32,929 bases of DNA from an uncultured Eubacteriales bacterium (GTDB lineage Bacteria > Bacillota > Clostridia > Oscillospirales > Acutalibacteraceae), in contig ONDU01000006.1 of NCBI GenBank assembly GCA_900316615.1, positions 662-33,590 on the forward strand, given 5' to 3'. The first letter of the stretch is position 1. Each line of letters begins with the position of its first letter. Of the stretch, positions 15,123 to 22,079 are shown piece by piece. The notes beneath the pieces are model-generated. The model saw only the letters and a program-made list of their open reading frames with translations. It ran no database searches and was not told the origin of the DNA. The translations under genes were made by a program, and so were the position numbers.

Positions 15123-16529
15123 ATGAGAAGAGGAATAACGGGCAGATGGCTGGTGAACACGTTCGGAGTAATTTTGGCTATAGTGGTTTTTCTTGTTGTT
15201 GTTCTGTCTCTTTTTATGAAAGGCTATTACTATAACGGAATACATCAGACGTTAAACGGAAGAGTGGACGAGCTGAGCAACGTAATAGGAAACTACAGCA
15301 AGGAATATTTCGATGTCGGAGCAAGAGGCTATGTTGAGAACTTTTCCGACAAGGAAAGCATGGAAATGATGATAATAAACTGGGAGGGAAAAATCGTAAT
15401 AACCTCCACAGGCTTTCCGCCCGACAATACCGTTGATATGCCCGACTACAAGATTGCTATAAACAAAAAAAGTGAGGGCTACGGCTTCTGGCAGGGAATA
15501 CAGAATGACGAGCATATAATGGCAGTCACAAAAATAATATACGATACAGCAGGCGATTCAGTAGGTGCAATAAGATACTGCGTATCTCTCGAGCCTGCCG
15601 ACAGACAGATATTCGTAATGATAATGTTTATGATACTTGTGGGAATGTCAATCCTGTTTTTCGTACTTCTTTCAGGAGCATATTTCGTGCGTTCAATAGT
15701 AAGACCTATTCAGGAAATAAACGATGTTTCAAAAAGAATAGCACAGGGCGACTTTGAGGCAAGGCTTGAACGCAGAAACAATGACGAAATAGGAGAGCTT
15801 TGCGATTCCATAAACTATATGGCACAGGAGCTGGGAGTTTCCGAAAAGCTGAAAAACGACTTTATATCCTCAGTATCTCACGAGCTGAGAACCCCTCTTA
15901 CTGCGATAAAGGGCTGGGCGGAAACTATGAAAATGGGAGATACGCCTGATTTCAGAACCTTTGAAAAGGGAATGAGCGTAATAATAAGGGAATCCGAAAG
16001 GCTTACGGGCATTGTTGAGGAACTTTTGGATTTTTCGAGAATACAGAGCGGCAGAATGGTAATAAATATGGAGCGTATAGACCTTCTGGCGGAGCTTGAC
16101 GATGCAATATATATGCTCAGGGAGCGTGCGTTGAACGAGGGAAAACATCTTATCTATGACGAGCCCGAATTTGTTCCGCCCGTGCAGGGAGATAAAAACA
16201 GAATAAGACAGGTTTTCATAAACGTTATAGACAATGCACTCAAATATACTCCCGAATCAGGTGTTATAGGCATAGAAGTAAAGAGTGATGATGACAACAT
16301 ACAGATAATAATAAGCGACAACGGCTGCGGAATACCTGCCGAGCATCTGCCCAAGGTAAGGGATAAATTCTACAAGGCAAATCAGACGCAGAGAGGTTCG
16401 GGGATAGGTCTTGCAGTTGTTGACGAAATTATGAATTTACATAACGGAAGCCTTGATATTGAAAGTACGGAGAATGTAGGAACAACTGTTATTCTGACAT
16501 TCCCCATAGAAAAGATAGAAGACAACTAA
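15123..16529 (+). CDS. sensor histidine kinase
   Basis: 468 residues. Two membrane helices (about 9-35 and 163-190) bracket an extracellular domain of about 125 residues; then a HAMP linker (IVRPIQEINDVSKRIAQGDFEARL), a HisKA domain with phospho-acceptor His253 in SVSHELRTPLTAIKGWAE, and a HATPase domain with the N box (INVIDNALKYTP), G1 (DNGCGIP) and G2 (GSGIGLAVV). All catalytic parts are intact. Start ATG 15123 with GGAGGG nearby. It is cognate to the response regulator upstream. Its ligand is unknown; the lipoprotein encoded before the pair might contribute to sensing. Confidence 0.95.
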   Translation: MRRGITGRWLVNTFGVILAIVVFLVVVLSLFMKGYYYNGIHQTLNGRVDELSNVIGNYSKEYFDVGARGYVENFSDKESMEMMIINWEGKIVITSTGFPPDNTVDMPDYKIAINKKSEGYGFWQGIQNDEHIMAVTKIIYDTAGDSVGAIRYCVSLEPADRQIFVMIMFMILVGMSILFFVLLSGAYFVRSIVRPIQEINDVSKRIAQGDFEARLERRNNDEIGELCDSINYMAQELGVSEKLKNDFISSVSHELRTPLTAIKGWAETMKMGDTPDFRTFEKGMSVIIRESERLTGIVEELLDFSRIQSGRMVINMERIDLLAELDDAIYMLRERALNEGKHLIYDEPEFVPPVQGDKNRIRQVFINVIDNALKYTPESGVIGIEVKSDDDNIQIIISDNGCGIPAEHLPKVRDKFYKANQTQRGSGIGLAVVDEIMNLHNGSLDIESTENVGTTVILTFPIEKIEDN

Positions 16530-16548
16530 AAAGGAGGCATTTTGAATT

Positions 16549-17553
16549 ATGGGTCAGACAAGAAAGGAACGCATAAAAAAAATAACCTCTATAGGCGGTT
16601 CTGCCTTGATAGAGGGCATTATGATGAGAGGGCCGCAGAAAGTTATGGTGGCTGTAAGAACAGGTGAAAATGATATATATACTCAGGAACTGCCGTTTGA
16701 GAGCCTTCCTTCAAAGTACAGGATATTCAAAATTCCGCTTATAAGAGGCTTTGCAGGTATGGTGGATTCAATGCGTCTTAGCTACAAGGCACTTTCCATT
16801 TCTGCGGACAAGGCTATCGAGAGTATACCGGAAGACGAGCAGGAAGAGCCGTCAAAGCTTGAAAAGTGGCTGGACGAAAAGTTCGGAGAAAAGCTTGTAG
16901 GTGCAATTATGACGCTTTCTATGATTATCGGTGTTGCACTTTCGATACTTATTTTCTTTATGGTTCCCACATGGCTTTATAACCTTATTTCAGGAGCATT
17001 AGGCTCAAATGACGGAATGTCGTGGGTAGGTGACAGGTTCTTCCGTTCGCTTTTCGAGGGTATAATAAGAATAATACTTTTTCTTTTGTATATAGTTCTC
17101 TGTTCACGTATGCCCGATATGAAAAGAGTTTTTCAGTATCACGGAGCGGAGCATAAAACGATTTTCTGCTACGAAAGCGACGAGGAGCTTACCGTAAGCA
17201 ATGTTAAAAAGCATACACGCTTTCACCCCCGCTGCGGTACGAGCTTTCTTGTAATAATGCTGATTGTCGGTATAGTAATCGGATTGTTCATTCCTATTAC
17301 AAACCCTGTTCTGAGAACTGCTGTAAAGCTTCTTCTGCTTCCCGTAACCTGCGGTATAGGCTACGAGTTTATAAGAATTTGCGGAAGATACGACAATAAA
17401 ATTACTCGTATTATTGCTGCCCCGGGTCTTTGGGCACAGAGAATTACTACTAAAGAACCTGATGACCGTATGATAGAGGTTGCAATAAAGGCTATGAAAG
17501 CCGTTATTCCCGAAAACGGAGAGGATATTCTCCGTACAAAGAGTGATGTTTAA
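16549..17553 (+). CDS. DUF1385 (YqhQ-like) multi-pass membrane protein
   Basis: 334 residues. The N-terminal motif SIGGSALIEGIMMRGPQKVMVAVR and the central FQYHGAEHKTIFCYE…TRFHPRCGTSFL are hallmarks of the DUF1385 family (YqhQ in Bacillus). About four membrane helices: 119-145, about 165-187, 233-252 and 260-275. The conserved His/Glu/Cys cluster suggests metal binding, but the biochemical function is not established. AAGGAGG about 11 bases before ATG 16549. It is followed 3 bases later by prmC, a common linkage in Clostridia. Confidence 0.92.
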   Translation: MGQTRKERIKKITSIGGSALIEGIMMRGPQKVMVAVRTGENDIYTQELPFESLPSKYRIFKIPLIRGFAGMVDSMRLSYKALSISADKAIESIPEDEQEEPSKLEKWLDEKFGEKLVGAIMTLSMIIGVALSILIFFMVPTWLYNLISGALGSNDGMSWVGDRFFRSLFEGIIRIILFLLYIVLCSRMPDMKRVFQYHGAEHKTIFCYESDEELTVSNVKKHTRFHPRCGTSFLVIMLIVGIVIGLFIPITNPVLRTAVKLLLLPVTCGIGYEFIRICGRYDNKITRIIAAPGLWAQRITTKEPDDRMIEVAIKAMKAVIPENGEDILRTKSDV

Positions 17554-17556
17554 TTT

Positions 17557-18414
17557 ATGACCTACAATACACTTTACCGCAATACAATTATGTTATTAAA
17601 AAAGGCAGGAAATGAAGCTCCTGCCTTTGATACTATGTGCCTTTTTGAAGATATTCTCGGTATGAACCGCCACAGTCTTATAATAAACGGAAATGTGGAG
17701 GTAAGCGAAAACGACCGTAAAAAAATAGAAGCTTCTGCTCAGAAACGTGCGGAAGGCTATCCGCTACAGTACATTCTCGGAAAATGGAGCTTTATGGACT
17801 TTGACTTTTTTGTGGGCGAGGGGGTTCTTATTCCGCGTGAAGATACATCTGTGGTCGTAAAGCTCTGCATTGACGAAATAAAGACATTGAAAAAAGAAGC
17901 TCCCAAAATACTCGACCTCTGTGCAGGAAGCGGAGCTATAAGCGTAGTACTTTCAAAGCTCATACCTCAAAGTACCGTAACAGCCGTTGAGCTTTACGAA
18001 AAAGCCGCATATTATCTCAGAAAAAATATATCGCTCAACCAATGTAAAAATATTTCTTCTGTTATTGCCGATGTTTTCAGGGATATTTCCTTGTTTGAAA
18101 ATCAGCAGTTTGACGTCATTATATCTAACCCGCCTTATATAATTTCGTCTGAAATATCTCAGCTTCAAAAGGAAGTTCGGTTTGAACCCGAAACAGCTCT
18201 CAGCGGCGGTATTGACGGCTTTGATTTTTACCGTGAAATTATCGGCAGCTGGTCACGGCTTCTGAAAAAGAACGGTCTTATGGTCTTTGAGCTTGGCGAA
18301 AATCAGTTTGATACCGTGAAAAATATGCTTCTCGAAAACGGCTTTTCAGATATAAATTATGCCTTGGATATTCAAAAAATCAAAAGGGGTATAAGCGGAA
18401 TAAAATATTCCTGA
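17557..18414 (+). CDS. prmC: PrmC, release-factor glutamine methyltransferase
   Basis: 285 residues. An N-terminal helical domain binds release factors (QYILGKWSFMDFDFFVGEGVLIPREDT is the typical linker motif), followed by a Rossmann methyltransferase with ILDLCAGSGAISVVL (SAM site) and the catalytic NPPY at residues 191-194. It methylates the glutamine of the GGQ motif in RF1/RF2, needed for efficient termination. Start ATG 17557 is 3 bases after the DUF1385 stop with no strong ribosome site of its own, implying translational coupling. prfA, often its neighbour, does not follow; a family A element does. Confidence 0.95.
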   Translation: MTYNTLYRNTIMLLKKAGNEAPAFDTMCLFEDILGMNRHSLIINGNVEVSENDRKKIEASAQKRAEGYPLQYILGKWSFMDFDFFVGEGVLIPREDTSVVVKLCIDEIKTLKKEAPKILDLCAGSGAISVVLSKLIPQSTVTAVELYEKAAYYLRKNISLNQCKNISSVIADVFRDISLFENQQFDVIISNPPYIISSEISQLQKEVRFEPETALSGGIDGFDFYREIIGSWSRLLKKNGLMVFELGENQFDTVKNMLLENGFSDINYALDIQKIKRGISGIKYS

Positions 18415-18433
18415 GCTTAACTCATCATCTTTG

Positions 18434-18528
18434 GGCGATTGCGGCGAAAAAAGACTTGTCTTTTTTCGGGCGTTAAGAGCTATGCTCTTAACGGGTATGC
18501 GGAGAAATCCGCATACCTCGCAATCGCC
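18434..18528 (+). repeat. family A three-armed palindromic element, copy 4
   Basis: Closing stem GGCGATTGCG (18434-18443) with CGCAATCGCC (18519-18528). Inner hairpins: 18445-18468 (10-11 bp, loop CTTG or TT), 18471-18493 (10 bp, loop TAT) and 18495-18516 (9 bp, loop GAAA, a GNRA-type tetraloop). All perfect. It begins 20 bases after the prmC stop. Confidence 0.9.
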
Positions 18529-18578
18529 GCATGCTCTCAGCGTTGACGGAGATATTTTAAAAATCTTTTGGTATTATG

Positions 18579-18607
18579 TTGAAATAAGTCGTATATTATT
18601 ATATAAT
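18579..18607 (+). promoter_or_regulatory. sigma-A type promoter of the SGNH lipoprotein gene
   Basis: TTGAAA (18579-18584), 17 bases, TATAAT (18602-18607). The leader from about 18614 to the ATG at 18676 contains CGGAGG just before the start. Confidence 0.85.
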
Positions 18608-18675
18608 ATAAAAGTTATAACTTTTTAACGGAGTTATACAAAAAATTCAGATTATCGGAAAAACGGAGGAAAATT

Positions 18676-19485
18676 ATGAAAAAGGCTCTTTTTATGGCAA
18701 TGCTGATATGTATAAGTGCGGTATCTTTTGCAGGTTGTTCTGCGGATAAAAAAGCTTCATCATCACAGGCACAGACTCAGGCACAGGCCATAGTGACAGG
18801 TACGGAAGCGGCAACTCAGCAGGAAGCAACTCAGAATGTATCAGAACAAGCTCAGGTGCAGCCGGGAGAAGCTGTAGATGCTTCATGGTTCAACGATGCG
18901 GTATTTCTTGGTGACAGCGTAACCCTGAAGCTCAGCTACTACTGTGAAGAACACCCCGAAGCACTCGGAACAGCACAGTTTTTCTGTGCGGGAAGTCTTG
19001 GATATACAAACGCACTCTGGGACTTGAATGCCGAAGATGCCGTACACCCCTACTATAAAGGAGCTGTACAGCTTTCGGAGAACTGTGCGGTTGCAACAGG
19101 AGCTAAAAAGGTATTTGTAATGCTGGGAATGAATGACATAGGCTTGTACGGAGTTGAGGATACCCTGCAAAGCCTTAATACCTTGCTTAGTAAGATACAT
19201 ACAAATTCACCTGAAGCTGCGATTTACGTGCAGTCGGTTACACCTATACTCAACGGCTTTGAAAACGGAAGCTTCAGTAATGAAACAGTAAGAGCATTCA
19301 ATGCAAGAGTATCACAGTACTGCGAGGTGAACGGGCTTAAATATATAGACATATACAGCCTTATGTGTGATGAAAACGGCTACCTCAAACCTGAAAACTG
19401 CGGCGACCCCGAGGCCTTGGGAATACACTTTACTGATTCGGCGTGTGAAATATGGATAGATGCTCTGAAAAGAAATGCAGCTTAA
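18676..19485 (+). CDS. SGNH/GDSL-family hydrolase lipoprotein
   Basis: 269 residues. Lipoprotein signal MKKALFMAMLICISAVSFAGC (lipobox FAGC, Cys21), a Ser/Gln/Thr/Ala linker to about residue 68, then an SGNH hydrolase domain: catalytic Ser81 in FLGDSVT, the GxND block in MLGMNDIGLYG, and the C-terminal His/Asp block in LGIHFTDSACEIW. Such enzymes are extracellular esterases, often deacylating acetylated polysaccharides or peptidoglycan; the substrate is not predictable. Consensus promoter upstream and GGAGG before ATG 18676. It is followed 41 bases later by another lipoprotein gene, probably co-transcribed. Confidence 0.9.
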   Translation: MKKALFMAMLICISAVSFAGCSADKKASSSQAQTQAQAIVTGTEAATQQEATQNVSEQAQVQPGEAVDASWFNDAVFLGDSVTLKLSYYCEEHPEALGTAQFFCAGSLGYTNALWDLNAEDAVHPYYKGAVQLSENCAVATGAKKVFVMLGMNDIGLYGVEDTLQSLNTLLSKIHTNSPEAAIYVQSVTPILNGFENGSFSNETVRAFNARVSQYCEVNGLKYIDIYSLMCDENGYLKPENCGDPEALGIHFTDSACEIWIDALKRNAA

Positions 19486-19526
19486 AAATATATCTGTGTA
19501 CACTTAAAATAAAGGAGAAATAGAAA

Positions 19527-20030
19527 ATGAAAAAATTAACGGCTTTAATGCTTGTTCTCAGCCTTGTGACTGTTATATTGTGTTCCTGTTCATCATCAGA
19601 GCCTTCATCACAGACGGCTCCCTCTGTACAGGCTTCAAAAGCTCTTTCCGAGGTTTTTGCGGATATAAAAGCTCAGGTACAGCTTTCAGAGATGAACGAG
19701 TTCACAAATGCAGCAAGCCTCGACAGGTATTACGGTATAGCGGAAGCTGATATTCAGGAGTTTGCAGGCGGCATAAACAACTCAGGAGTAGAGCAGGAGG
19801 AAATAGTTCTCGTAAAGGCTGCCGACAGCGGCAAGGCGGAAGCTATAAAGGCTGCACTCGAGAACAGACTTAATGCTAAATTAAATGAGAATGTAAACTA
19901 CAATCCCGAACAGGCTGAGATGATAAAGAAATGTAAGGTAGAACAAAACGAGCTTTATGTTTCGATGATAGTGTCGGAGAACGCCGAAAAAATTACTGAG
20001 ATATACAAGAGCGAAACAGGAATTGCGTAA
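19527..20030 (+). CDS. DUF4358-like lipoprotein
   Basis: 167 residues. Signal peptide MKKLTALMLVLSLVTVILCSC with a Cys doublet at 19/21 as lipobox (SC or CSC), then a Ser-rich stretch and a domain of about 125 residues. The segment YYGIAEADIQEFAGGINNSGVEQEEIVLVKAADSGKAEAIKAALENRL resembles the DUF4358 domain of Clostridia lipoproteins: a tyrosine-containing segment, a short strand, then KxxD and a helix that counts residues by AIKxALE. The function is unknown. AAAGGAG at about 19511-19517 precedes ATG 19527. It lies just downstream of the SGNH lipoprotein gene and before a family A element. Confidence 0.85.
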   Translation: MKKLTALMLVLSLVTVILCSCSSSEPSSQTAPSVQASKALSEVFADIKAQVQLSEMNEFTNAASLDRYYGIAEADIQEFAGGINNSGVEQEEIVLVKAADSGKAEAIKAALENRLNAKLNENVNYNPEQAEMIKKCKVEQNELYVSMIVSENAEKITEIYKSETGIA

Positions 20031-20057
20031 ATAAAACTGCATTGTGCGGAATGTGCG

Positions 20058-20153
20058 GCGATTGCAGACCGTTTCGGACTAAGTCCGAAACGAAATTTCA
20101 AGGTGTACCTTGAAATTTGACAAAAGCGTGCCGCTTTTGTTGTCTGCAATCGC
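20058..20153 (+). repeat. family A three-armed palindromic element, copy 5
   Basis: Closing stem GCGATTGCAGAC (20058-20069) with GTCTGCAATCGC (20142-20153), 12 perfect pairs. Inner hairpins: 20070-20092 (10 bp, loop TAA), 20093-20118 (11 bp, loop TGTA) and 20120-20140 (9 bp, loop TGC). It begins 28 bases after the DUF4358-like gene. The closing stem matches copy 2 closely while all three inner hairpins differ. Confidence 0.9.
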
Positions 20154-20219
20154 AGTATGATAAAAGACGGAGGTATGGAAATTCATAAGTGCAGTCATTT
20201 ATGAAAGGAGATGCAGGGT

Positions 20220-20363
20220 ATGGATAATATATCAAGGCGTGAAGCGGGTATGCTGTACGTATCCGATGAAAGGGTCTGTAACAGATACAACGGTGTAAGC
20301 GTATTCTTACGGAGCAGTTCTCAGAAAAGAGGACTGCTCCCGTTATTTTGTACAAAACCGTAA
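20220..20363 (+). CDS. possible 47-residue peptide or leader ORF
   Basis: ATG 20220 follows AAAGGAG (about 20201-20207), a good ribosome site, and opens 47 codons: MDNISRREAGMLYVSDERVC…. The end of the frame contains a strong hairpin followed by a T-rich stretch (20311-20349), so the frame and a terminator overlap. The fragment REAGMLY..SDE…CNRYN faintly recalls the start of maltose-O-acetyltransferase-like proteins, in which case this would be a gene remnant; equally it may be a leader peptide for the gene at 20421, or chance. The ribosome site is the main support. Confidence 0.3.
   Translation: MDNISRREAGMLYVSDERVCNRYNGVSVFLRSSSQKRGLLPLFCTKP
20311..20349 (+). terminator. intrinsic terminator upstream of the gene at 20421
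   Basis: GGAGCAGTTCTC (20311-20322) pairs with GAGGACTGCTCC (20329-20340), 12 pairs with one G-T wobble, loop AGAAAA, followed by CGTTATTTT. It would separate the lipoprotein operon from the next gene, or act as an attenuator. Confidence 0.65.
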
Positions 20364-20389
20364 CATAAAAAATTTTTTGCCATAATATA
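20363..20389 (+). promoter_or_regulatory. possible sigma-K type (late sporulation) promoter
   Basis: CATAATATA (20381-20389) fits the sigma-K -10 pattern CATANNNTA, with AC at 20363-20364 placed 16 bases upstream as in sigma-K -35 elements. No good sigma-A pair is seen in this interval. The elements are short and A/T-rich, so chance is possible. Start near 20396; AAAGGAG lies before ATG 20421. Confidence 0.35.
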
Positions 20390-20420
20390 TTATTGAGTAA
20401 ACATCTGAAAGGAGATTATT

Positions 20421-21242
20421 ATGGCAGAATATTCTGAATACGGAGTTATTGACAACGAAAGCTCAAAGGACTGTCCGAAAGAAACAGTATGTATAGACGC
20501 ATACAGGGTTTATGACAGCTGCGGTGATAAAAACTGTTTACAGGATTTGCAGGCATACTTTACAGAAACGGATCAGGCTGTAATTGATCAGGCAAATAAT
20601 GTACGTATAAAGGACGTAGATGTAATAACCGTTTATGTTGATTTGGATCCCGTACCTTTCCACAGAGGCTTTTACGGAGTGGATATGACGTACTTTTTTG
20701 AAGTAACGTTTGATGCGTTTACTGCACCGGCTGCTGTACCTGTATCAGTAAAGGGTTTATGTATGTTCAATAAAAAGGTAGTGCTTTACGGAAGTGAGGG
20801 AAACGTAAAGATATTCAGTTCTGATTTTACTATTAGCGATTCTGATAATCAGAGTACACCTATTCAAAATCTGCCCAGAGCGACAGTACAGGTAGCGAAG
20901 CCGATAGGTCTTATTGCGGGATTTTCAACGAGTACAGCTGATTACACACCATGCTGTCAGATACCCGGGTTTATAACTAACCGTTTCGGCGGAGAGTTTG
21001 TAATGGATGCAGAAAAGAAAGTTACAGTTACGATAGGAATATTCACCATAGTGCAGATAGAGAGAAATGTACAGATGCTTGTTCCGACATATGATTTCTG
21101 TGTTCCGAACAAAGAATGTGTAACAAGCTCAGATGACCCCTGCGAGATGTTTGAGAGGATAGAATTTCCTACAGAGGAATTTTTCCCTCCCAAGGTAACA
21201 GATTTGAACAGCGATACAGAACCCTGCGGAAGACATTCTTAG
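20421..21242 (+). CDS. Cys-rich conserved clostridial protein, possibly spore-associated
   Basis: 273 residues, no signal peptide or membrane segment, 11 cysteines. The first part (ETVCIDAYRVYDSCGDKNCLQDL) and the middle (DLDPVPFHRGFYGVDMTYFFEV, KKVVLYGSEGNVKIFSS) look like a conserved hypothetical protein common in spore-forming Clostridia; I cannot name a formal family. The pattern is mostly beta-strand with clustered Cys at the N-terminus, around residue 180 (TPCCQIPG) and at the C-terminus (DFCVPNKEC, DPCE, EPCG). Cys-rich soluble proteins of this kind often occur in spore coats, and the upstream sequence could be a sigma-K promoter, but a coat role is inference. AAAGGAG precedes ATG 20421. 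Confidence 0.85.
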   Translation: MAEYSEYGVIDNESSKDCPKETVCIDAYRVYDSCGDKNCLQDLQAYFTETDQAVIDQANNVRIKDVDVITVYVDLDPVPFHRGFYGVDMTYFFEVTFDAFTAPAAVPVSVKGLCMFNKKVVLYGSEGNVKIFSSDFTISDSDNQSTPIQNLPRATVQVAKPIGLIAGFSTSTADYTPCCQIPGFITNRFGGEFVMDAEKKVTVTIGIFTIVQIERNVQMLVPTYDFCVPNKECVTSSDDPCEMFERIEFPTEEFFPPKVTDLNSDTEPCGRHS

Positions 21243-21243
21243 A

Positions 21244-21329
21244 GGTTTAAGGGCTTCACCCTTAAAAATCCTGACGAAGGCTCTGCCCTTGACCCACAAG
21301 CCTTTGAAAAGGCTTGACCTAAACTTTAT
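21244..21329 (-). repeat. family B modular hairpin repeat, copy 3 (inverted)
   Basis: Read on the minus strand it starts ATAAAGTTTAGGTCAAGCC and ends CCCTTAAAC, matching copies 1 and 6, with the first, one central and the last hairpin module. One central module present in copy 1 is missing. It begins just after the stop at 21242 and ends about 65 bases before the queD promoter. Confidence 0.85.
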
Positions 21330-21394
21330 GTTTTGGTCAAACAAATTTTAACCGTCCAAGGAAGCTCTTGGGCGGTATTTTTGCAGAATTATAA

Positions 21395-21424
21395 TTGACA
21401 ACTATGTGCCGTAAATGATATAAT
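21395..21424 (+). promoter_or_regulatory. sigma-A type promoter of the queuosine-precursor operon
   Basis: TTGACA (21395-21400), 18 bases, TATAAT (21419-21424). Both boxes are perfect. The predicted start near 21431 is only about five bases before the riboswitch aptamer. Confidence 0.9.
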
Positions 21425-21435
21425 TTTCGGGTAAA

Positions 21436-21476
21436 AGACAGTTCGTTTGCACTATCCTGTCTATAAAAAAAACTAG
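21436..21476 (+). ncRNA. preQ1-I riboswitch aptamer
   Basis: P1 stem AGACAG (21436-21441) with CTGTCT (21457-21462), a 15-base loop beginning TTCG and containing CACTATC, and the diagnostic tail ATAAAAAAAACTAG (21463-21476). The known preQ1-I class is a short hairpin followed by an A-rich tail that folds back to form an H-type pseudoknot; here CTA (21452-21454) could pair with TAG (21474-21476). It lies between a consensus promoter and an intrinsic terminator, upstream of queD-queE-folE-queC-queF, the genes that make preQ1. So binding of the end product should stop transcription. Confidence 0.85.
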
Positions 21477-21602
21477 GGCATCCAAGGTGTAAAAATATAC
21501 ATCGGGAATGATACGGTCAAGAGGCTGTAATAATGGGCTTATGTGATTTTTCAGTTCAGAGCCTTTGTTGTTGTATTATTCTTTTTGTGAGAAGTACCGG
21601 GT

Positions 21603-21635
21603 GCGTCTGCTTTATAAAGCGGACGCTTTTATTTT
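21603..21635 (+). terminator. riboswitch-controlled terminator before queD
   Basis: GCGTCTGCTT (21603-21612) pairs with AAGCGGACGC (21617-21626), loop TATA, followed by TTTTATTTT. It sits 16 bases before the queD ATG. The 21477-21602 interval between aptamer and terminator must contain the antiterminator; a possible long-range pairing is AGGCT (about 21511) with AGCCT (about 21561), but I cannot fold it reliably. Confidence 0.8.
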
Positions 21636-21650
21636 GAGGGTGAAGATAAA

Positions 21651-22079
21651 ATGTACAGATTAAAGACATCGGCAGCATTTGACAGTGCACATTTTCTGAA
21701 AGGCTATAACGGAAAATGTGCGAACATTCACGGACATCACTGGGTGATTGAGGCTGAGATATACGGCAGAAAATTACAGACGCAGGGCGAAAAAAGCGGA
21801 ATGCTTACAGATTTCGGGGATTTGAAAAAAGCTGTAAGAGGAGTTGCTGAAAGCTTTGACCATACTTTGATAATACAGAAAGGTACACTCAGGGAAAGTA
21901 CGAAGAAAGCTCTTGACGAAGAGGGCTTCAGGGTTACGGAGGTTGACTTCCGGCCTACAGCAGAGAATTTTGCAAAATACTTTTATACGGTGCTGAAAGA
22001 AAGAGATAAGCTTCAGATGTACAGCGTGACGGTATATGAAACGCCTGATAACTGTGCCTGTTACGGGGAGGAAATATAG
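21651..22079 (+). CDS. queD: QueD, 6-carboxy-5,6,7,8-tetrahydropterin synthase
   Basis: 142 residues, PTPS/QueD family. Zinc-binding histidines H14 (SAHFL), H27 and H29 (NIHGHHW), and catalytic Cys23 in GKCANIHGHH are all present, as are SFDHTLI and PTAENFAKYF for the catalytic dyad and oligomer contacts. It converts 7,8-dihydroneopterin triphosphate, made by FolE (third gene here), into CPH4, the substrate for QueE. First gene of the riboswitch operon; GAGGG about 10 bases before ATG 21651. The stop shares its last base with the queE start codon. Confidence 0.95.
   Translation: MYRLKTSAAFDSAHFLKGYNGKCANIHGHHWVIEAEIYGRKLQTQGEKSGMLTDFGDLKKAVRGVAESFDHTLIIQKGTLRESTKKALDEEGFRVTEVDFRPTAENFAKYFYTVLKERDKLQMYSVTVYETPDNCACYGEEI

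Noticed and set aside
18431-18628. 65-codon plus-strand frame
   Set aside because: It crosses family A copy 4 and the promoter of the next gene.
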